DNA from: Boesenbergia rotunda | Lineage: Eukaryota > Streptophyta > Magnoliopsida > Zingiberales > Zingiberaceae | DNA: 64,000 nt | Assembly: GCA_024364735.1 (NCBI GenBank) | Contig: JAGFNQ010000844.1 | Span: forward strand, 900,349 to 964,348 | Direction: 5' to 3' | Shown here: positions 19,978 through 30,660 of the stretch, piece by piece | How positions within the stretch are numbered: the first letter of the stretch is position 1 | How the letters are laid out: every line of letters starts with the position of its first letter | The notes under the pieces: generated by a model | The model's database searches: none | Told to the model about the DNA's origin: nothing | The model's input: the letters and a program-made list of their open reading frames with translations, nothing else | Program-made: the position numbers and the translations under genes

Positions 19978-22387
19978 GGTTTGATTCAAGGCAGTAGGTT
20001 TGGATTTAATTGTTGATAGAATGCAGGATGTGATGGAGTTTTAGGATGGGATAAAATTGGATTAGTGAGATCCCATTGCATTAACTAAAGATTGGTTAGT
20101 TAATGGAATACAGTATTGAATAGTTAATTAGTTGGGGGGATTAATTGGGATTGATGTTAGGGCTAACTCTGATTGAGTTAGTGGATGGGATGTGATATCA
20201 TGTGAAATTGGATTAATGAAGTAGTGAAAGTGTTTCATTAAATGGTGAGGAAATTTAAGTGTGGATGTTATGACTAAACACAATCTAACCATTTGGATGG
20301 ATTGGATTGGGGGTTATTGATGGGTTGGATTAAATCTAATCAAGAAATTTGGATTATATCAGAGATAGTCTTTAATTGGGATTAATTAATAATTTAAGTG
20401 ATTAGGAGATGTAACTTAATTAGTTTGGGATTTGATTTAGGTACTTATTAGATATATGATTAGCTAAATTATGTATGTTTATGCAGGACATTGATTTGAT
20501 ACGAGGTTGGATGTGGGATCTAATTTGATATGGTCTACATTAAAGGCAGATATTTCTTCTTTGTATTCCGTAGTTCATTGTACTTAAATGCATGACTTGT
20601 TTTATTTCTAGGTAGGCTGCTTTATCTTGATTCTGTTTTGTTTGATATCATTGTTTAATACTTTTGTTGTTATTTGATATTTGAGTTGATCAAAATCATA
20701 TCTATATAGTCTCATCTATTGATTTCTCAATCTGTAAAGTACCGCCTGAACAGAGTACTTAGAAATGATCATTAAACATATATAGGGTTTGGTTGACATT
20801 AGATATACCCTACCTAATAGATTAGTTGCATTTTTATTAATCAAGTTATTGGTTGGATACGTGTGTATCAAGTTTATTGCACGATAGTTGACCTGGTTGA
20901 GATTGTGCATTTTAGTATCATGTACCATAACTGCATTGTTGCATATTAACGATCATCAACTGCCTTGTAGTTTGAGCATATCGTCAATTATATAATTTCT
21001 GCTCACTCAATCACTCAGGGTTAGTAGCTAGTAGTTGTTAGAGTGCGAGCAACCGTCTTGTTGTGCCACACTCGATCACTAATGGATAGTGAATGTTGGA
21101 GTTGTAGACAAGCAATTGACACCCTCTCCGTTGTTTCTGAGGGATAGCAGAGCTGTTGTGTCTCCCCCTTTTCCTGGGATTTTGGAGTAGTTGACTCTCC
21201 AGTATCCTGTCCACTCAATCACTTATAGTAGTGGTAGTTGTGAGAGTGCATACAGTTATCACAGTCTTACCCACTTTACCTCACAGATGTGATATGATGA
21301 CGGTTTGACGAGCGTCAAGGGTGACACATGTCATTGCATCATGGGCATTTATTGCATCACGTATTTTCTTGTGTTTATTGCATTTGTTTAAGCTATGATT
21401 GTTGCACTTAATTGACATATATCTATGAGTTATAATTTGTACTTTCTTTCAGTTATACATGTTCATATATTATTCTATTTTGGATACTGTATATCGTTGT
21501 TTCTACATGATTATTGTGTCTTTTTTATGTCATGCATTTATCTATCTTTATACTCGCAGAGTCCGCCCGAACTCACCACCTCTTGCGTTTGTTTCTGTTT
21601 CAGGTAATTGATAGTTGTGTTACTTGGTGCTAGGAGAGAATCCATCTGTCAGTCCCTCAGTGTCGAGTATTTTAGTTGTTTCTCGCATTTTCTTTATTAG
21701 ACTATTATTGTTTTTAGTGGACTATGTATATCATTGGACTTATATTTTATTCGGAGTTTCACACTTCTGTTAAGTCAAGTTAGCTTTATTCGGAGTCATG
21801 TATTTCCTCTATTATTTATTTTGCGTGGTTGCCGGCCATATAAGATGTGATATATATATATAGGTGGCCGTGTTTGTCTTATAAAAATATTTTAAATTGT
21901 CCTTCATACAGAAAGATATTATCCTTTTTTTTATCGGGCACGGGGCTCACTCGGACATAATAATTTTAGTCGATGACACAAAATTCTTAATGAATGGATG
22001 CATTTGTTGACTTTAAGGTGCTTGTTCTTCTTCACTATTTCGATCTACGTCAGCAATACAATAGAAACATTGTTATTTGAAATGCTTGTTAAGTACTTGT
22101 TAAATCATTCGTTATGGTTCAATCAAGATATTAATATTAATAATAAAATATGCAGGAATATTTTCATGGGAATCCTTGGTGGCTGCAATACATCGATCAA
22201 AACTCCCTTATAAACTTTAGGATATGAAAACGAGAAGACCGTCAAATGCTGCAAGGATATTCAAATAAGGAGCGTGAGAAGTAGATCAAGGATCCCAGCA
22301 TAGCTAATCTGACGTTTAAGTTAACACTCAAAAGCAGTGAAAGAAACTAGAAGCTAAGAGAGCCCTATTTGAAATAATGGATGAGTG
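19978..22387. other. Unassigned region between Tat copy 1 and the Ale element
   Basis: About 2.4 kb without a recognisable gene. 20000-20500 is rich in GGATT/TTAATT words. 21000-21300 contains two related segments beginning near 21004 and 21208 (each with CACTCAATCACT). A stretch near 21550-21610 (GAGTCCGCCCGAACTCACC, then TTTCAGG) resembles the leader part of an old Gypsy LTR, but I cannot find its borders. This is presumably the older sequence into which both neighbours inserted. Confidence 0.4.
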
Positions 22388-22728
22388 TAAAAGAGAATAA
22401 ATTATCTAATATTTTACTTAGTAATATTTTCTTAGTAATCTGTTAATTGATAGTTTCTTAATGAATCTGTTAATTAATAATTTCCTTATTAAATTTATAT
22501 TATTATATTAAATATTTTCCTTATTAATCTATTAATTGACATATTCATTATAAATCTGTAATTAACGGTTTTGTTATTAATATTTCATTTGACTAAGTAT
22601 CCTAAGGTCTCTATAAATTGTGTATCTTATGGACAAGTTTTTTCAATCAAGAAAGTTATTTTGTTATCTCTTCTTTTCTCTCTCTCTCTACATCTCTTCT
22701 CTCTCTCTCTACTTCTCTTACTTTATCA
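22388..22728 (+). repeat. Ale 5' LTR (341 bp)
   Basis: Starts TAAAAGAGAATAAATT and ends ACTTTATCA, followed by the primer site. The TSD comparison sets the start at TAAAAG rather than the two bases earlier TG. The end is CT-rich with (TC)n stretches at about 22675-22712. Copies of the LTR are at 26497-26838, 28347-28689 and 32443-32786. Confidence 0.8.
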
Positions 22729-22739
22729 TGGTATCAGAG
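22729..22739 (+). other. Primer-binding site of Ale element
   Basis: TGGTATCAGAG immediately follows the LTR end, the initiator tRNA-Met type. Confidence 0.85.
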
Positions 22740-23017
22740 TCATAGCTCCTCATACCTTACGTGCCGCTCTTTTTATGCAACGTCTTTCTTCTTCTTCATG
22801 TGACACTTGGTATTACCATTACCATTATTATTATTATTTTCGAAAAAAAGGCTACCACCTGCTCTTTTTTTATTTTTACTTGTCATCCTCCTTCCTCGTT
22901 TTTATCACCCGCCAACTCATGACGGGAAAGTAGGGGACAAGAGGAATAACCTCCGTGCCTTTGGCCCAAGCTATAATAATTTTTTGGTTCTTTATTATTT
23001 TGATGTCGAATGTTTAG

Positions 23018-23203
23018 AGATGTCAAATTTATCTTCAATTTGGACATACTGGTATTCAATGTCCTAAAAGACTCGACAGAACCTTCATCGGTGGTCCTTC
23101 AGCTTTAAGAAGATGTCAAATTTCTCTCCAAATTGGACATACTGGTATTCAATGTCCTAAAAGACTCGACAGAACCTTCATCGGTGGTCCTTCAGCTTTA
23201 AAA
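23018..23203 (+). repeat. 93-bp tandem duplication of the gag zinc knuckle
   Basis: Two head-to-tail copies (23018-23110, 23111-23203) of a segment encoding CQI-LQ-GHTGIQCPKR. The period of 93 bp (31 codons) keeps the frame. The second cysteine of the C-x2-C-x4-H-x4-C knuckle is Tyr in the first copy and Ser in the second, so neither would bind zinc normally. Upstream gag sequence (22740-23015) is mostly unrecognisable. Confidence 0.75.
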
Positions 23204-23289
23204 AGATCTTTAAGACACGCAACTACTTCACAAGTCCATCCTAAAGTTCTCTCATCTGTGTCTACTCATGGCAAACCTTCAAAATTTTT

Positions 23290-26200
23290 ATCTACTGAAT
23301 GATATATTGACACTGGAGCAATTCATCATGTCACATCAGATTACAATATCTTTACAGAAGCACTCCCATACACTGGTTCGGATACAGTACAAGTAGGTGA
23401 TGGCTCAGGTTTGCATATTACTAATCTTGGAAACACATCCATTCATTTGTTCAATCGTACTTTTCACATGCGTAACATCTTTCATGCTCAATCCATTACT
23501 AAAAATTTACTCTCTGTCTGTCAGTTTTGCTTTGATAACAATGTCTTTTTTGAATTTCATAATGATCATTATCTTATAAAAGATAGAGGAGCAAATACTA
23601 CCGTATTTCTTGGGAAACTTAAAAATGACCTCTACTATCTTCAAAATTTTTCAATCAAAGCTTTTATTGGTGAACGTGCAAATAAACCAACCTGGCATGC
23701 TCGACTTGGTCATCCTTCCCTTCGTATTGTTCAGTCGATCATAAATAGGTATGATTTATTTACTTCCTTTACTTCATCTCCATCTCATTCATGTTAGGCA
23801 TGCATGGAATCTAAAAGTCATAAGTTACCTTTTTCTTCATCTGAACGCGTTTCTGATTTTCCACTTAAAATAATTCATTATGATATTTGGGGTCCTGCAC
23901 CTACGGTGTTTAACCATGGTTTCTTATATTATGTTACCTTTATTGATCATTTTAGTAAATATACTTGGCTTTATCCTATGAAAAGAAAATCTGATTTATT
24001 TGATATATTCTGTAATTTTCAAAAATAAGTTAAACGATATTTTAATCATAAAATACTCTCTCTTCATTCTGATTAGGGAGGAGAATATCAAGGTCTTCAT
24101 CGTCATCTTGTCTCTTGTGGGATTGTTCATCGAGTCTCTTGCCCTCACACTCCAGAACAAAATGGCTCTGCTGAGAGAAAACATAGACATATAGTTGAAA
24201 CTACCTTAGCTCTTCTTCATCATGCATCGGTTCCGCATAAATTTTGGGATGAAGCTGTTTGTACTGCAGTATATCTCATAAATCGACTTCCTACGCCATT
24301 GCTCAATCATAAGTGTCCTTTGGAAAAACTTTATAATCAAACTCCTGAATACACCTTTCTTCGAATCTTTGGTTGCGCATGTTATCCATGGTTACGCCCC
24401 TACTCTAAACACAAACTTGACTCTCGTTCATTATTATGTGTTTTCCTTGGTTATAGTAATATGCATCATGAGTATCGTTGCTTACATATACTAACTGGAC
24501 GGATATATACATCACGACATGTTACTTTTGATGAATCTCTGTTCCCTTTTTCGGCAGCCTCTTCAATCTCTCCTCCAGATACAGGTGGTACTTTCTTGAT
24601 ATCACCCAACATTATCAGAAGAGATGACATCCTAGGTCCTGCTCCGGAGCTCCCTAATAACTCTCCTATACCATCAGAATCGCCTCAAGTTGCTGCTCCA
24701 ATCTTAGAAGTTTCACCAACCGAAAATAATATGCTCTCTAGCTCTGGACCCTCGGATAATACAAATTCGGCAACAAACTCACCATGCCAACCCACTTCCT
24801 CATCACCGTCAACAAGTGATTCAGATGATAATATTCCTCGTCGCATGCTTCCCTTAAGTGATATATATGCACGCTGCCCACCAATGGCTATTCGATATCC
24901 TCTTCCTCGAGCTCTAGTAGTTTCCTCAAAAACTATTGAACCAACTTGCTTTACACAAGCAAACAAGGATCCAAATTAGCGTAATGCAATGGCTATAGAA
25001 TTTGATGCACTTCTTCGGAATGGAACATGGAGCCTAGATCCGCGCACTCCATCCATGAATGTTGTGGGCTCGAAATGAATATTCCGTCTTAAGCATCGAG
25101 CTGATGGTTCTCTTGACGGTATAAAGCTCATCTTGTAGCCAAAGGATTTAGTCAACAATCAGGTATTGACTTCAATGACACCTTCAGCCCAGTCATCAAA
25201 ATTACATTGTCAGATTATTGTTATCAATAGCTGTTAGTTCTAATTGGTCTATCCAATAATTAGACGTTTCTAATGAATTTCTTCATGTCATTCTTGAGGA
25301 AACGATATTTATGGAGCAACCACCTGGATTTATTCATCTATAATTTCCATCTCATGTTTGTCACCTCAAGAAATCTTTATATGGTTTTCGGCAAGCTCCT
25401 CGTGCATGGTTTCATCGATTATCTAAATGGTTACAGGCTCAAGGATTTTCTGGATCAAAAACTGACTCCTCTCTATTCTACAGATATAATGATGGATCTA
25501 TGATATTTTTTCTTATTTATGTGGATGACATTCTATTAACTTGCAATGATCAACAGGGCATCACAAATTTATTAAGTCTTCTCAATCAAGAATTTCCTAT
25601 TCGAGATTTAGAAAATGCTCGTTTTTTCTTGGTATTGAACTTATTCCACATGATGAAGGTTATATCTTCTCTCAGAGCAAAGATATTACTGGGTTTCTTC
25701 AAAGAGTTAAAATGGATGGAGCACGTCCGGTCTCTACACCTATTGCTCCAAATAATGTCTCTACTCCTTCCTCTTCGGTGATGGATGATCCCCAAGTTTA
25801 TCGAAGTATTATTGAAGCTTTACAGTATGTTACCATCACGCGCCCTAATATTACGTTTGCAGTAAATCGTGCTTGTCAATTTATGCATACTCCTACTGAA
25901 TAAAATTGGGAAGGTGTGAAAAAAATACTTCGTTATCTCAAAGGCACTATTCTACATGGTCTTCTTTTATATCAACACTCATCTTGAGATTTACATGCCT
26001 ATAGCGATGCGGATTGGGCCAGTTCTCCTGAAGATAGATGCTCTACTAGTGGATATACAATATTTCTTGGACGAAATCTTATCTCTTGGAATTCAAAAAA
26101 ACAACCTACAGTATCTCGTTCAAGCATTGAAGCTGAATATAAAGCTATAGCTAATGCAACGTCAGAAATTATTTGGCTTCAATCCCTTCTTTCGGAACTT

Positions 26201-26430
26201 CATCTTGCATCACATATTGCACCAAAAATTTGGTGTGATAATATTGGAGCAACATATCTTACATCAAATCTAATATTTCATGCTCGTACAAAACATATTG
26301 AAATTGAGTATCATTTTGTTCGAGAGCACGTGGCAAGCAAATAATTATCTGTTTCTTATATCTCTGTAGAAGATCAAATTGCTGATATCTTTACCAAGTC
26401 ATTATGTAGACAACGTTTTAGCAGATTATC
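23290..26430 (+). pseudogene. Ale pol pseudogene (protease, integrase, RT, RNase H)
   Basis: Homology runs through the whole Copia pol but is broken by stops and shifts. The protease core (YIDTGAIHHV) is near 23310, preceded by a TGA. The integrase zinc finger (WHARLGHPSL) is near 23695. The integrase core (HYDIWGP, then a broken SDxGGEY near 24070, then NGSAERKH near 24165) follows. RT starts near 24985 and has the LIYVDDILLT block near 25515. RNase H has SDADWASSPEDRCSTSGY near 26005 and SIEAEYKAIA near 26125. In-frame stops occur at about 23797, 24027, 24976, 25075, 25340, 25901 and 26341, among others. Confidence 0.85.
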
Positions 26431-27121
26431 ATGCAAACTCAACGTCAGAGATCTCCCGTTAAGTTTGTCGGGGGGGGGGGGGGGGGGGGGGGGGGGTAAA
26501 AGAGAATAAATTATCTAATATTTTCCTTAGTAATATTTTTTTAGTAATCTGTTAATTGACAGTTTCATAATGAATCTGTTAATTAACAATTTCCTTATTA
26601 AATTTATATTATTATATTAGACATTTTCCTTATTAATCTGTTAATTGACATGTTCATTATAAATCTGTTAATTAACGATTTTGTTATTAATTTTTCATTT
26701 GACTAGGTATCCTAAGGTCTCTATAAATTGTGTATCTTATGGATAAGTTTTTTTAATCAAGAAAGTTATTATATATGTTATCTCTTTTTTCTCTCTCTCT
26801 CTACATCTCTCTCTCTCTCTACTTCTCTTACTTTATTAGAGTGTACTAGTGTATGTGGAGGAAAGACTCCTATTTATAACATCTTTCACAACCCCCACTC
26901 TAAGAAGGTATCATATCATCTTAAATAAGGCTCTCAAATTGATATCTTAGACATGGAAATGGTCACCTCAAGCGAAATATAATGATCACTAAGTTTTTAA
27001 TGCATATCTATAAGGGAGTTGTCTCTATTTGTTTATAATGATGGTCCTTTGAGTCATATCTTATGGGATGATCTCTTAGGGATATTCGGATCATGATTAA
27101 GGGAGTTGTCACTATTTGTTT
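25257..27121 (+). repeat. Tandem unit 1: RT (3' half), RNase H, 3' LTR, flank
   Basis: First of three head-to-tail units of about 1.85 kb. It starts at ATAATTAGAC in RT, passes RNase H, a G-run at 26470-26496, the LTR at 26497-26838, GAGTG and 285 bp of flank ending in a copied filler, AAGGGAGTTGTC-CTATTTG. In its 5' part it has unit-specific bases (GAATTTC near 25274, CCACC near 25320, a TAA stop near 25340). Confidence 0.85.
26470..26496 (+). repeat. Poly-G run (27 bases) at the Ale purine tract
   Basis: Occupies the purine-tract position just before the LTR. In unit 2 the same place has nine Gs then CG (28336-28346); in unit 3 it has seven Gs, A, then eight Gs (32427-32442). The homopolymer has expanded in unit 1 or its length is unreliable. 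Confidence 0.85.
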
Positions 27122-28972
27122 ATAATTAGACATTTCTAATGCATTTCTTCATGTCATTCTTGAGGAAACGATATTTATGGAGCAACCGCCTGGATTTATT
27201 CATCTACAATTTCCATCTCATGTTTGTCACCTCAAGAAATCTTTATATGGTTTTCGGCAAGCTCCTCGTGCATGGTTTCATCGATTATCTAAATGGTTAC
27301 AGGCTCAAGGATTTTCTGGATCAAAAACTGACTCCTCTCTATTCTACAGATATAATGATGGATCTATGATATTTTTTCTTATTTATGTGGATGACATTCT
27401 ATTAACTTGCAATGATCAACAGGGCATCACAAATTTATTAAGTCTTCTCAATCAAGAATTTCCTATTCGAGATTTAGAAAATGCTCGTTTTTTCTTGGTA
27501 TTGAACTTATTCCACATGATGAAGGTTATATCTTCTCTCAGAGCAAAGATATTACTGGGTTTCTTCAAAGAGTTAAAATGGATGGAGCACGTCCGGTCTC
27601 TACACCTATTGCTCCAAATAATGTCTCTACTCCTTCCTCTTCGGTGATGGATGATCCCCAAGTTTATCGAAGTATTATTGAAGCTTTACAGTATGTTACC
27701 ATCACGCGCCCTAATATTACGTTTGCAGTAAATCGTGCTTGTCAATTTATGCATACTCCTACTGAATAAAATTGGGAAGGTGTGAAAAAAATACTTCGTT
27801 ATCTCAAAGGCACTATTCTACATGGTCTTCTTTTATATCAACACTCATCTTGAGATTTACATGCCTATAGCGATGCGGATTGGGCCAGTTCTCCTGAAGA
27901 TAGATGCTCTACTAGTGGATATACAATATTTCTTGGACGAAATCTTATCTCTTGGAATTCAAAAAAACAACCTACAGTATCTCGTTCAAGCATTGAAGCT
28001 GAATATAAAGCTATAGCTAATGCAACGTCAGAAATTATTTGGCTTCAATCCCTTCTTTCGGAACTTCATCTTGCATCACATATTGCACCAAAAATTTGGT
28101 GTGATAATATTGGAGCAACATATCTTACATCAAATCTAATATTTCATGCTCGTACAAAACATATTGAAATTGAGTATCATTTTGTTCGAGAGCACGTGGC
28201 AAGCAAATAATTATCTGTTTCTTATATCTCTGTAGAAGATCAAATTGCTGATATCTTTACCAAGTCATTATGTAGACAACGTTTTAGCAGATTATCATGC
28301 AAACTCAACGTCAGAGATCTCCCGTTAAGTTTGTCGGGGGGGGGCGTAAAAGAGAATAAATTATCTAATATTTTCCTTAGTAATATTTTTTTAGTAATCT
28401 GTTAATTGACAGTTTCTTAATGAATCTGTTAATTAACAATTTCCTTATTAAATTTATATTATTATATTAGACATTTTCCTTATTAATCTGTTAATTGACA
28501 TGTTCATTATAAATCTGTTAATTAACGATTTTGTTATTAATTTTTCATTTGACTAGGTATCCTAAGGTCTCTATAAATTGTGTATCTTATGGATAAGTTT
28601 TTTTAATCAAGAAAGTTATTATATATGTTATCTCTTTTTTCTCTCTCTCTCTACATCTCTTCTCTCTCTCTACTTCTCTTACTTTATTAGAGTGTACTAG
28701 TGTATGTGGAGGAAAGACTCCTATTTATAACATCTTTCACAACCCCCACTCTAAGAAGGTATCATATCATCTTAAATAAGGCTCTCAAATTGATATCTTA
28801 GACATGGAAATGGTCACCTCAAGCGAAATATAATGATCACTAAGTTTTTAATGCATATCTATAAGGGAGTTGTCTCTATTTGTTTATAATGATGGTCCTT
28901 TGAGTCATATCTTATGGGATGATCTCTTAGGGATATTCGGATCATGATTAAGGGAGTTGTCTCTATTTGTTT
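27122..28972 (+). repeat. Tandem unit 2 of the Ale 3' half (mosaic)
   Basis: Second unit, 1851 bp. Its first ~90 bases share unit-3 bases (GCATTTC, CCGCC, CTACAAT). From about 27572 on it shares unit-1 bases (GAGTTAAAATGG, the TAA in CTGAATAAAATTGG near 27766, CTTTATTA at the LTR end). It includes an LTR at 28347-28689 followed by GAGTG. The junction with unit 3 carries the same filler as the unit 1/2 junction. Confidence 0.85.
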
Positions 28973-29514
28973 ATAATTAGACATTTCTAATGCATTTCTT
29001 CATGTCATTCTTGAGGAAACGATATTTATGGAGCAACCGCCTGGATTTATTCATCTACAATTTCCATCTCATGTTTGTCACCTCAAGAAATCTTTATATG
29101 GTTTTCGGCAAGCTCCTCGTGCATGGTTTCATCGATTATCTAAATGGTTACAGGCTCAAGGATTTTCTGGATCAAAAACTGACTCCTCTCTATTCTACAG
29201 ATATAATGATGGATCTATGATATTTTTTCTTATTTATGTGGATGACATTCTATTAACTTGCAATGATCAACAGGGCATCACAAATTTATTAAGTCTTCTC
29301 AATCAAGAATTTCCTATTCGAGATTTAGAAAATGCTCGTTTTTTCTTGGTATTGAACTTATTCCACATGATGAAGGTTATATCTTCTCTCAGAGCAAAGA
29401 TATTACTGGGTTTCTTCAAAGAGCTAAAATGGATGGAGTGTTGATGCAGTTTGGCCCTGATTGTTGTTTTGGTGTTGACATCGATTTTAGTTTAGGTTGA
29501 TTATGATTAAGTCC

Positions 29515-29995
29515 TGGTCGGGGATCAGGCATGGGATGGAAAATCCTAGTCTGGAGGGCTAGGTGTTGAAAAGTCCTGACCTGGAGGGTTAGGTGTTGAA
29601 AAGTCCTAGCTTGGAGGGCTAAGTGTTGGAAAAGTCATAATTCGGAAGGGTTGGGTGAAAAGTCCTAGCTTGGAGGGCTAGGTGAAAAGTACTAACTTGG
29701 AGGGTTAGGTGCAAATTCCCATCCTGGAGAATTAGGTGAAAAAGTCCTGGCTTGGAGGGTCAGGTGCCTAGCTTGGAGGGCTAGGTTGGATGATGTTCTA
29801 ACTCGGAAGGGTTGGGTGAAAAGTCCTAGCTTGGAGGGCTAGGTGAAAAGTCCTAGCTTGGAGGGCTAGGTGAAAAGTCCTAACTTGGAGGGTTAGGTGC
29901 AAATTCCCAACTTGGAGAGTTAGATGGAAAATCCTTAGCTTGGAGGGCTAAGGTGGATGGAAACTTAGCTTGGAGGGCTGAGTTTGAGTCCCTGG
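29515..29995 (+). repeat. CTTGGAGGGCTAGGTG repeat array in solo LTR
   Basis: About 15 irregular direct repeats of 25-50 bp built on AGTCCTAGCTTGGAGGGCTA with variants (TAACTTGGAGGGTTA, CCATCCTGGAGAATTA). CTAG-CTTGGAGGG-CTAG makes each unit weakly self-complementary. Confidence 0.85.
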
Positions 29996-30660
29996 ATCGG
30001 TCTGGTGATCGATCAGGGATTCTGGCACGCTTCTCCTTCGTGGATCGGTCTAGTGACCGATCCAGCGATGACTGATCGGTCGGGTGACCGATCAGGGAGC
30101 ACACAGTGAGGTTGGGAACCTACTGTGCTGCTCCTGATCGATCTGGTGATCGATCAGGGAGCATGCGTTTCACCCATTGACTGGCTCCTGATCGGTCCGG
30201 TGACCGATCAGGGAGCGAGCAGTGAGGTTGAGTTCCCTTGCTGAACTGCCCCTGATCGGTCTGATGACTGATCAGGATCACTGTGCAGATCGTTCCGGAG
30301 AACGATCAAGCGTCGCAGGTTTCTCTCTATGATCGATCAGGACGGAGCCTGATCGGTCTGGTCAGGTTCTGATCGGTCTGGTGACCGATCAGGAGGCTGC
30401 CTGATCGGTCCGGTGACCGATCAGAAGGCTTAGCCTGCGAAACTCAGAAATCGCCCAATATAAGGGTGGATCGGTCCGGTGAACGATCCACGACCTGGGA
30501 TCGGTCTGGTGATCGGTCCAGGAGAATCTCAAAGAAATCGCGATTTTTGATTGAGCGTTGGGGATCGATCAGGACGAAGCCTGATCGGTCTGGAACCAGC
30601 CTGATCGGTCTGGTGACCGATCAGGAGGCTCTCTGATCGGTCCGGTGACCGATCACTTTA
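29995..30660 (+). repeat. GATCGGTC/GACCGATC palindrome array in solo LTR
   Basis: At least 12 hairpin units, each an 8-10 bp arm GATCGGTC, a 4-6 base centre (such as TGGT or CGGT) and the complementary arm GACCGATC. They are separated by 10-60 bases of unrelated sequence. Variants keep the pairing by paired changes, for example GATCGTTC with GAACGATC near 30290 and GATCGATC with GATCGATC near 30136. Confidence 0.9.
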
